A stretch of 9,678 nucleotides of DNA from Ferruginibacter sp. (GTDB lineage Bacteria > Bacteroidota > Bacteroidia > Chitinophagales > Chitinophagaceae), in assembly GCA_025357775.1 (NCBI GenBank), contig JANXOQ010000259.1:1-9678 (forward strand), read 5' to 3'. Positions 1 to 5,205 of the stretch are shown here, piece after piece. A program made the position numbers and the translations under genes. The notes beneath the pieces were generated by a model. The model was given only the letters and a program-made list of their open reading frames with translations, did no database searches and had not been told where the DNA came from. Each line of letters opens with the position of its first letter. Position 1 is the first letter of the stretch.

Positions 1-16
1 AGCAAAAATACCTTTG

Positions 17-943
17 TTAAACAAAAATCTCAGCAGCCAACATACTACATTTTTGCAATGCTAATTTATCAATATTAATTTTATATCCTTTTTTTTCTAA
101 GTGATGTACCATAATCTCCGTATCCATATTGCCCACCAATTCATTACCAGCCATAGGGCAACCTCCAATACCTTTTATAGCTGCATCAAATCTTTTACAA
201 CCAGCAGCTAGTGCAGCTTCTATCTTTTCTTCTCTGTGTGCAGGTAAAGAGTGTAGGTGCACACCTAATTCAATATTTATAAATTCTGGCATCAGCGTTT
301 TCATTAAAATATTTACTTCTTTTGCAGTTGCTTGCCCTACAGTATCTGCAATAGAAATTATTTTTACGCCAAGTCCTTCTATTTGTTTTGTACGATTTAT
401 AACAATTTCTTCATTATATGTATCTCCATAAGGATTACCAAAACCCATAGAAATATATACTACCAAATCTTTTTTATTTTTAATACATAACTCTTGTATA
501 TTTTCTACTCTTTTTATAGATTCATCAACCGATGAGTTGGTATTACGCTGTTGAAAAGTTTCTGAAATAGAAAAAGGAAAACCCAAATATGATATTTTGT
601 CATAACAAGCAGCATCAGCAGCACCTCGTTCATTAGCAACAATAGCTAGAAGTTTTGTATTTGATGAACTTAATTCCAATTTCCTTAGCACCTCTGCTGT
701 ATCTGCCATTTGTGGTATTGCTTTTGGCGAAACAAAACTTCCAAAGTCTAACGTATCAAAACCACACTTTAATAATTCATTTAGATATTTAATTTTTTTT
801 TCTGTTGCTATAAAATGCGGCCAACCTTGCATAGCATCTCGGGGGCATTCTATAATTTGCAGCCCTCCATTTCCCCCAAGGGGGTCTTGTGAACCCTGAA
901 ATTGTTTATTACTTTCTAAGCCAATCGAAGTATTAATTTTCAT
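17..943 (-). CDS. Hydroxymethylglutaryl-CoA lyase (DRE-TIM metallolyase family)
   Basis: The family cleaves 3-hydroxy-3-methylglutaryl-CoA to acetyl-CoA and acetoacetate in the cytoplasm, the last step of leucine breakdown. Seen in the 308-residue product: the ECPRDAMQG entry motif (R35, D36, Q39), DTLDFGSFVSPKAIPQMADT at 63-82, YISMGFGNPYGD at 163-174, the metal-binding GVHLHSLPA (H229, H231), and the lyase signature GIGGCPMAG with the active-site loop cysteine C262, followed by N272. These match the catalytic Arg/Asp, His pair, Cys and Asn of the human enzyme. The protein has about 27 residues before the usual beginning of the fold. Residues 19-28 (QDPLGGNGGL) are encoded by a repeat copy. 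No better ATG, GTG or TTG in frame was found closer to the fold, so the start at 943 is kept. It lies 20 bp behind the rRNA methyltransferase gene and is probably cotranscribed. No other leucine-degradation gene is in the window. A related DRE-TIM lyase with another acyl-CoA substrate is possible but less likely. Confidence 0.9.
   Translation of the reverse strand: MKINTSIGLESNKQFQGSQDPLGGNGGLQIIECPRDAMQGWPHFIATEKKIKYLNELLKCGFDTLDFGSFVSPKAIPQMADTAEVLRKLELSSSNTKLLAIVANERGAADAACYDKISYLGFPFSISETFQQRNTNSSVDESIKRVENIQELCIKNKKDLVVYISMGFGNPYGDTYNEEIVINRTKQIEGLGVKIISIADTVGQATAKEVNILMKTLMPEFINIELGVHLHSLPAHREEKIEAALAAGCKRFDAAIKGIGGCPMAGNELVGNMDTEIMVHHLEKKGYKINIDKLALQKCSMLAAEIFV
861..888 (-). repeat. 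G/C-rich short repeat, copy A, inside the lyase 5' coding end
   Basis: A 28-bp stretch with runs of C and G (AGCCC at 861-865, CCCCCAAGGGGG at 873-884, CTT at 886-888) stands out sharply in AT-rich DNA. It resembles the short interspersed repeats common in Bacteroidota (AAGTCCCC...GGGG...GGGGCTT type). It is read in frame as QDPLGGNGGL, just upstream of the conserved lyase fold. Copy B lies about 90 bp away in opposite orientation: AAGGGGG at 878-884 is complementary to CCCCCTT at 979-985. The family assignment is from memory of such repeats, not from a search. Confidence 0.55.
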
Positions 944-963
944 TTCGAAAAAACTTTAAATTT

Positions 964-1764
964 TTACAGACTTAAAGTCCCCCTTAGATTGGAATTTACG
1001 GGGCTTCGTTGTTTCACTACCTCATACAAAATAATACCAGATGCCACACTCACATTTAAGGAATCAAAATCACCTGTCATGGGTATTGCAAATTTTTCAT
1101 CACATACTTTCATTAGCGCAGGATAAATTCCTTTCTCCTCTGCTCCCATAACAATAGCAGTCGGTTCAGTAAAGTTACATTCATAAGATTTAGTTGTAGC
1201 TCCCATTACACTGGCAAAAACTTTTATACCATTCAAGTGCAAATCATCCACTGCTTTCATCAAACTATTTACACGGCAAACTGCTATTTGCTCTAGTGCT
1301 CCTGCGCTTGTAAGTATGGCATCTTCATTTAAAGAACCCACGCCTTTATCTGGAATAATAATGGCATTTACGCCAAAGCAAAAAGCACTTCGAGCAATGG
1401 CGCCAATATTTCTAATATCGGTTATACCATCTAAAATAATAAATAAAGGTACTTCACCTTTTTCTACTACAAAAGAAATTACATCTTGTAAATCTTGGTA
1501 TTGTATTTTGCTTATTTGCGCTATACAACCCTCATGGTTACTTACATTAAAGTTGTTCAGTTTTTCTACTGGCACTTTATTTATAGGTATCATGTAGCGT
1601 TCTGCCAATATTCTTATTTCATCAATAGTATCTCCATGCACTGCGGTTTGCATGTATATTCTGTCCAATTGCTTGCCTTCTTTCATAGCTGCAATAATGG
1701 CTGTTCTACCTACTACTAAGGTGTTTTTTTTTGGTCGCTTATGTTGCTGTCTAAATTCTTTCAC
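964..1764 (-). CDS. rlmB: 23S rRNA (guanosine-2'-O-)-methyltransferase, SpoU/TrmH family, RlmB-like
   Basis: A SAM-dependent 2'-O-ribose methyltransferase of the trefoil-knot SPOUT class. RlmB methylates G2251 in the P-loop of 23S rRNA. The 266-residue product has the N-terminal RNA-binding subdomain (TLVVGRTAIIAAMKEGKQLD, 15-34) and the three knot motifs: motif 1 DGITDIRNIGAIARSA (112-127, N119 and R125), motif 2 IVMGAEEKGI (204-213) and motif 3 SLNVSVASGIILYE (235-248). The start codon is GTG. An in-frame TAA lies nine bases before it, and the overlapping ATG one frame away runs straight into TGA. Residues 253-264 (SPVNSNLRGTL region), after the last conserved motif, are encoded by a repeat copy, so the tail is probably a non-functional extension. 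The gene sits 33 bp behind the serine hydrolase and 20 bp before the lyase, all on one strand. RlmB is the best subfamily guess; another SpoU target (tRNA or 23S) cannot be excluded. Confidence 0.9.
   Translation of the reverse strand: MKEFRQQHKRPKKNTLVVGRTAIIAAMKEGKQLDRIYMQTAVHGDTIDEIRILAERYMIPINKVPVEKLNNFNVSNHEGCIAQISKIQYQDLQDVISFVVEKGEVPLFIILDGITDIRNIGAIARSAFCFGVNAIIIPDKGVGSLNEDAILTSAGALEQIAVCRVNSLMKAVDDLHLNGIKVFASVMGATTKSYECNFTEPTAIVMGAEEKGIYPALMKVCDEKFAIPMTGDFDSLNVSVASGIILYEVVKQRSPVNSNLRGTLSL
975..1006 (+). repeat. G/C-rich short repeat, copy B, at the methyltransferase 3' coding end
   Basis: A degenerate 32-bp copy of the same element as at 861-888, in opposite orientation. On the plus strand it begins AAGTCCCCCTTAG (975-987) and ends TTTACGGGGCTT (995-1006), which fits the AAGTCCCC...GGGGCTT pattern. 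It encodes the last dozen residues of the methyltransferase in frame, after the last conserved SPOUT motif, suggesting the element extended the reading frame. Eleven bases (975-985) pair with 878-888 of copy A with one mismatch. Confidence 0.5.
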
Positions 1765-1797
1765 ATTGTAAAATTAAGTGTAATAAAATGATAAATA

Positions 1798-3342
1798 TTA
1801 TTTCACTCTCTTCAAATCCAAATCTTGAAAGTCAAAACTAAAATCAGTTAGTGGTGATATGGATTCCATTTTAAAACCATCAGTTTTACCATTTTTATCC
1901 ATACTAAATAAAATATAAGCATCTGCATCTAAACTTCTATCCGTCCACCGCACAATAAATGTGTTGCTTTTATAATGCGTTACATAACCACTTAGCCTTG
2001 GTGATTTTTTAGATTCCATCCACATACCATTATTTTTTTGTGTGATGCTAATATCACCAAACCATTTGTCAGTATAAGTACCCGTAAATAAGCTATCAGC
2101 TATTTTAACAACTCCATTCTTTTGTTGTGCTGCTATGTCTTTTGCAATATCTTCATTTATTTTTTTTGCTTCTGCTTCCCCCGCCTTGGTTCTATCGTTG
2201 TATTTTTTTAACCAGCCTCTATTCGGGTAACCTAGATAACTATCTTTTATGGTATTGGTAATAGTGCTAAAAGCAGCACCAGATTGTTGGTTAGTTAAAA
2301 CAATTATACCTAAACCAAGTTCTGGCAATAAAGTAATTTGAGTAACCGTACCAGCAAGCCCGCCAGTGTGGCTCACCTGCTTATAGCCTTTTACATCTGC
2401 CAAAAACCAACCTAACCCATAAGCAGAAAAGTGAGTATTATATGCACCTAAGCCAGTTTGTATAATAGTTTGTGGGCTCCACATTTCATCATGCGTGGCT
2501 TTACTAAACAATTTTTTACCATCGCCATATTTACCACCATTCATTTGCAAAATAAGCCATTTGCTAAGGTCAGTAATATTGCTCATAATACCACCTGCAG
2601 CATTGGCTACTGGATTCCAGTCATGTGGTATCATTATTATTTTACCATCAGCTGGGGCATGTGCATCTATAATATTTGTATTATTTGTTACTCTATTATA
2701 CGATGCTTTGCTATTGGTTATGCCAATTGGTTTCATCATTCTTTGCTCTACAAATTCTTCCCAAGTTATACCAGCCACTTTTGCTATCACCTCCCCAGCT
2801 ACTATGTATAAATTATTATCATAATCAAACTTTGTACGAAACTCCGATACATTTTTCAAGTACCTAATATTATGTATCATTTCTGCCTTAGTAAAATTTC
2901 CACCATCTGGAAAAAACATTAAATCTCCGCTACCAAGGCCAAGTCCGCTGCGGTGTGTAAGCAAATCTCTTATTGTAAATGAAGCCGTTACGTACGGGTC
3001 GTACATTTTAAATTCAGGGATATAATCCGTTACTTTATCATCCCATTTTATTTTACCTTCATCTATAAGCATTGCCAAAGCAGCACTAGTAAAAGCCTTG
3101 CTATTGCTGGCAATGCCAAACAATGTATTTTCATCTACAGGTAAGTTATTTTTAAGAGATCGCACACCGTAACCTTTGGCATGTATTAATTTTCCATCTT
3201 TAATAATTCCAACAGCAATGCCAGGTACATCAAATGTTTTTAAGGTGAGGTTTACAAGAGAATCTATGGAACTTTCGCTCATTTGCGCTTGTGTACATGT
3301 AAAAGAAAAAACTAAGAATAAAATAGCAATATTTTTTTTCAT
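1798..3342 (-). CDS. Secreted serine hydrolase, beta-lactamase class C / penicillin-binding-protein-like
   Basis: A 514-residue exported enzyme of the serine beta-lactamase-like (Beta-lactamase, PF00144-type) superfamily. The members include AmpC, esterases and D-amino-peptidases, so the substrate cannot be read from sequence. It starts with a Sec signal peptide: MKKN, a hydrophobic core, then TQAQ with likely cleavage near residue 18-20, which predicts a periplasmic product. The catalytic triad motifs are present: SNSK (S79 nucleophile, K82), YDN (Y174, N176) and HTGG (H325-G328), followed by TLLPELGLGIIVLTNQ typical of this superfamily. Residues 1-370 are the catalytic domain. After a charged, helical linker (380-410), residues 415-514 form a beta-rich C-terminal domain (GTYTDKWFGDISI onward) resembling the lipocalin-like / DUF3471 tail found in many Bacteroidota homologues. 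It is first in a minus-strand run with the methyltransferase and lyase genes, with no functional link obvious. No convincing TAnnTTTG promoter was seen just upstream of 3342. Confidence 0.9.
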   Translation of the reverse strand: MKKNIAILFLVFSFTCTQAQMSESSIDSLVNLTLKTFDVPGIAVGIIKDGKLIHAKGYGVRSLKNNLPVDENTLFGIASNSKAFTSAALAMLIDEGKIKWDDKVTDYIPEFKMYDPYVTASFTIRDLLTHRSGLGLGSGDLMFFPDGGNFTKAEMIHNIRYLKNVSEFRTKFDYDNNLYIVAGEVIAKVAGITWEEFVEQRMMKPIGITNSKASYNRVTNNTNIIDAHAPADGKIIMIPHDWNPVANAAGGIMSNITDLSKWLILQMNGGKYGDGKKLFSKATHDEMWSPQTIIQTGLGAYNTHFSAYGLGWFLADVKGYKQVSHTGGLAGTVTQITLLPELGLGIIVLTNQQSGAAFSTITNTIKDSYLGYPNRGWLKKYNDRTKAGEAEAKKINEDIAKDIAAQQKNGVVKIADSLFTGTYTDKWFGDISITQKNNGMWMESKKSPRLSGYVTHYKSNTFIVRWTDRSLDADAYILFSMDKNGKTDGFKMESISPLTDFSFDFQDLDLKRVK

Positions 3343-3452
3343 TTCAAATAATTTAGACTTGAAAGTAAATAAAAAAACAATTAAAAATAGAAGTATTTAT
3401 TTGAAATATATAAGCGGTATAAAAAATGGTATTTCTAATTTAATATTTTTTG

Positions 3453-3524
3453 TTAACCAGCTAATATCCTTGATGAGAGTTCATTGGCGACGCTCCGTTC
3501 ATCTTTATATTTCCATATCAGCAT
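3453..3524 (-). repeat. G/C-richer island with 23-codon ORF, possible interspersed-repeat remnant
   Basis: The minus strand has an ATG at 3522-3524 and TAA at 3453-3455, with a reading that includes DERSVANELSSRILAG. The codons used (CGG, AGC, GTC, GCC, CTC) are unlike those favoured by neighbouring genes. The hexamer GTTCAT occurs on both sides of the GC core (3479-3484 and 3497-3502). I judge it more likely a remnant of a dispersed repeat than a real peptide gene. It has no visible ribosome binding site or promoter. Function unknown. Confidence 0.3.
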
Positions 3525-3594
3525 TTATCTACTACTCCCGAAAAATTACTTAAAAAACTTTTTTCTAGATATTTTATAAAAAACTAAAAAAAAA

Positions 3595-3624
3595 TTGGTG
3601 TAACTAAATATATTAGTATATTTG
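3595..3624 (+). promoter_or_regulatory. Bacteroidota-type promoter of the S24 repressor gene
   Basis: TTG at 3595-3597 and an exact TAnnTTTG box (TATATTTG, 3617-3624) are separated by 19 bp. This fits the -33/-7 consensus of the Bacteroidota primary sigma factor. Initiation would be around 3630, giving a leader of only about 15 nt before the ATG at 3645. The -7 box lies between two operator-like palindromes. Confidence 0.7.
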
Positions 3625-3640
3625 TACTAATCAAATTAGT
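3603..3640. promoter_or_regulatory. Double palindromic operator, two ACTAA-N5-TTAGT sites
   Basis: Two identical 15-bp palindromes, ACTAA-N5-TTAGT, lie at 3603-3617 and 3626-3640, 23 bp apart in register. The whole 38-bp block is symmetric about the -7 box: 14 of 19 opposed base pairs match, including the inner ATTAGTA (3612-3618) and TACTAAT (3625-3631). The position over the -7 box and probable transcription start, just upstream of an HTH repressor gene, suggests autorepression by the downstream protein. The dyads are seen directly; the binding protein is inferred. Confidence 0.65.
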
Positions 3641-3644
3641 CATC

Positions 3645-4403
3645 ATGTCACAAGCTGGATTAAATTTAAAATACCTACGAAAACTTCGTGGGCTTACCCA
3701 AGAAGAATTTGCAAATAAAATTGGTATCAAACGCTCCCTTGTAGGTGCGTATGAAGAAGAGCGTGCAGACCCACGTTTGGATGTATTAGAAATTATTTCA
3801 GAAATGTTTAAGCTAAGTTTAGATGAAATTTTTTTGAAAGATTTAAGTATAGATAATGGCAGCTACCTAATGAAACGACGCCAAATGAAAATGGCTGCTG
3901 CCAAAGAAGATAGATGTATAATATCTTTTGTACCAGTAAAAGCAGCAGCGGGCTATCTTGCTGGTTATGCTGATGCTGAGTTTATAGATGAGCTAAACAC
4001 TTTTACTTTACCAATGCTTGCTGGTGGAAATTATAGAGCTTTTGAAATAATAGGAGATAGTATGTTACCTACACCAAGTGGCAGTATTATTGTAGGCGAA
4101 AAAATGGAAAACCTTGACGATGCAAAAAATAATGCTGCCTTTATAGTAGTAAGCAGAAATGAAGGTATTGTATATAAAAGATTGGTTAAAAATCCGAAAA
4201 CTAAAGCTAAATATACTTTAGTGAGTGATAACCCAAATTACCAACCATACCAAGTAAATGCAGAAGATATTATGGAATTGTGGAGTGCACAAGTGGTAAT
4301 AGGTAAAGTAGCTACCCAGCAAAGGTGGGATGTAAATTCTTTGGCTAACTTAGTAAATAATTTGCAAGACCAAGTGAGTACACTAAAAAAGAAAATGAAT
4401 TAA
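3645..4403 (+). CDS. LexA/CI-like transcriptional repressor, XRE HTH plus S24 peptidase domain
   Basis: A 252-residue DNA-binding regulator. Residues 7-64 are an XRE-type helix-turn-helix (LKYLRKLRGLTQEEFANKIG, then IKRSLVGAYEEERADPR). Residues about 95-222 are an S24/LexA-like peptidase: the nucleophile S139 in IIGDSMLP and the general base K178 in IVYKRL. A candidate self-cleavage bond is A102-G103 in KAAAGYLAGY. The spacing (cleavage site to Ser 36-37, Ser to Lys 39) is close to E. coli LexA (A84-G85, S119, K156). Such repressors cleave themselves when stimulated by RecA filaments, or in other cases respond to different signals. The C-terminal 20 residues (LVNNLQDQVSTLKKKMN) look like a short coiled coil. 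The ATG at 3645 directly follows the operator block, which implies autoregulation. ssb follows 133 bp downstream on the same strand. It could be a host SOS-like regulator or a domesticated phage repressor; no phage gene is adjacent. Confidence 0.88.
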   Translation: MSQAGLNLKYLRKLRGLTQEEFANKIGIKRSLVGAYEEERADPRLDVLEIISEMFKLSLDEIFLKDLSIDNGSYLMKRRQMKMAAAKEDRCIISFVPVKAAAGYLAGYADAEFIDELNTFTLPMLAGGNYRAFEIIGDSMLPTPSGSIIVGEKMENLDDAKNNAAFIVVSRNEGIVYKRLVKNPKTKAKYTLVSDNPNYQPYQVNAEDIMELWSAQVVIGKVATQQRWDVNSLANLVNNLQDQVSTLKKKMN

Positions 4404-4462
4404 AAGAACACTTAGTATGTAAACATGAGATTTTATATTTTAGAAATATATTCTTGTTAATA

Positions 4463-4491
4463 TTTGCTTAAAACAAAAACCCGTAACTTTA
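4463..4491 (+). promoter_or_regulatory. Probable ssb promoter
   Basis: TTTG at 4463-4466 and TAACTTTA at 4484-4491 (seven of eight positions of TAnnTTTG) are separated by 17 bp, a workable Bacteroidota promoter. It would give a leader of about 35-40 nt before the ssb ATG at 4537. ssb may therefore be expressed independently of the repressor gene. No full ACTAA-N5-TTAGT site is present here. ACTAA at 4521-4525 followed by ACAGT at 4531-4535 is only an 8-of-10 match. Confidence 0.5.
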
Positions 4492-4536
4492 TTTATATAC
4501 ATCAATTAAACAAATACATCACTAAAAAAAACAGTT

Positions 4537-5010
4537 ATGATTAAATTACAAATTGTAGGACACTTAGGTGCAGATTGCATTGCAAAAGAAGTGAATGGAA
4601 AAAACGTTATTAATTTTAATGTAGCCCATTCTGAAAAATACAAAGATGCACAAGGTAACCCTGTGGAAAAAACGACATGGGTAAACTGTGCTTATTGGAC
4701 AGATAAAACTGGTATTACACAATATTTAACCAAAGGGCAAATGGTATATGCAGAAGGGGCACCCGAGGCAGATGGATATACCAACAAAGAAGGAACCGTT
4801 GCTGCCACACTTAGGTTACGTGTACTAAATATACAATTATTAGGTGGAAAATCTGATAATCAAGCTGGTCAAAATCAACAACAACAGTCTCAACAAACTT
4901 ATGCAAATTCAAATGCAGGCAATGTAACAAACTCAGGTGCTAACCCACCGCCAGTTGTAAGAGCTCAACCTCCAGCAGATATGCCTTTGGATGATGATTT
5001 ACCTTTTTAA
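4537..5010 (+). CDS. ssb: Single-stranded DNA-binding protein
   Basis: Binds single-stranded DNA during replication, recombination and repair, and recruits partner proteins through its C-terminal tip. The 157-residue product has an OB fold at 1-105 (LQIVGHLGADC, NVINFNVAHSEKYKD, TTWVNCAYW with W48 and W54, YLTKGQMVYAEG, LRLRVLNIQLLG). A Gln/Asn/Pro-rich flexible linker follows at 106-148, then the acidic tip MPLDDDLPF, near-identical to the E. coli MDFDDDIPF partner-binding tail. All parts are intact. The N terminus MIKLQIVGHLGADC and the degenerate strand-1 loop look like the shorter, accessory SSB type that many Bacteroidota carry besides the main replicative SSB, but this is a judgement from memory. 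The neighbouring S24 repressor suggests a repair setting. Transcription ends at the hairpin at 5132-5166. Confidence 0.93.
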   Translation: MIKLQIVGHLGADCIAKEVNGKNVINFNVAHSEKYKDAQGNPVEKTTWVNCAYWTDKTGITQYLTKGQMVYAEGAPEADGYTNKEGTVAATLRLRVLNIQLLGGKSDNQAGQNQQQQSQQTYANSNAGNVTNSGANPPPVVRAQPPADMPLDDDLPF

Positions 5011-5131
5011 ATTGTAATAAAAATTATCTTTTGGTATTTTTAAATATCATTTAATAATAGTTAAAATTTAAAAAAATTGTTTGGAAAATTTAATTTGAGT
5101 TATTACATACAAATCTTACTTATTATATAAT

Positions 5132-5166
5132 AAAACAGGTTGTTATCTTAAAAAACAACCTGTTTT
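5132..5166. terminator. Bidirectional intrinsic terminator between convergent ssb and porin genes
   Basis: AAAACAGGTTGTT (5132-5144) and AACAACCTGTTTT (5154-5166) form a perfect 13-bp stem with a 9-nt loop. The A-run on one side and T-run on the other give a U-tract in both transcripts. It lies 122 bp after the ssb stop and 40 bp after the porin stop, as expected for a shared terminator. Confidence 0.85.
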
Positions 5167-5205
5167 TAATTTATTTTTTAGGAACAATAAATCTTAGTAT
5201 TTTCT

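Larger units (their letters stand above)
3343..3644. other. Divergent intergenic region between serine hydrolase and S24 repressor
   Basis: A 302-bp gap between divergently transcribed genes. The right end holds the repressor promoter and its double operator (listed separately). The centre (about 3453-3524) holds a patch clearly richer in G and C than its surroundings, containing CATTGGCGACGCTCCGTTC at 3482-3500. Read on the minus strand this patch is a 23-codon ORF. The rest (3343-3450 and 3540-3600) is A/T-rich with no recognisable gene, RNA or terminator. Confidence 0.6.

Noticed and set aside
13..25. Palindrome TTTGTT-A-AACAAA at the lyase stop codon
   Set aside because: A one-base loop cannot form a normal hairpin, and the context runs off the window edge.
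129..431. Plus-strand open frames opposite the lyase, methyltransferase, hydrolase and phosphorylase genes
   Set aside because: They lie antisense to well-supported genes, have no recognisable domains, and show the Ile/Ser/Cys-rich composition expected of shadows of AT-rich coding DNA.
3176..3553. Plus-strand 125-codon open frame crossing the hydrolase start and the intergenic region
   Set aside because: Half is antisense to the hydrolase signal peptide and catalytic domain, the rest is A/T-rich intergenic DNA. No motif, promoter or ribosome binding site supports it.
4434..4450. 7-bp A/T-only hairpin TATATTT-TAG-AAATATA after the repressor gene
   Set aside because: No G/C pairs and no following T-run, so it is too weak for an intrinsic terminator. 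Such palindromes are expected by chance in this composition.
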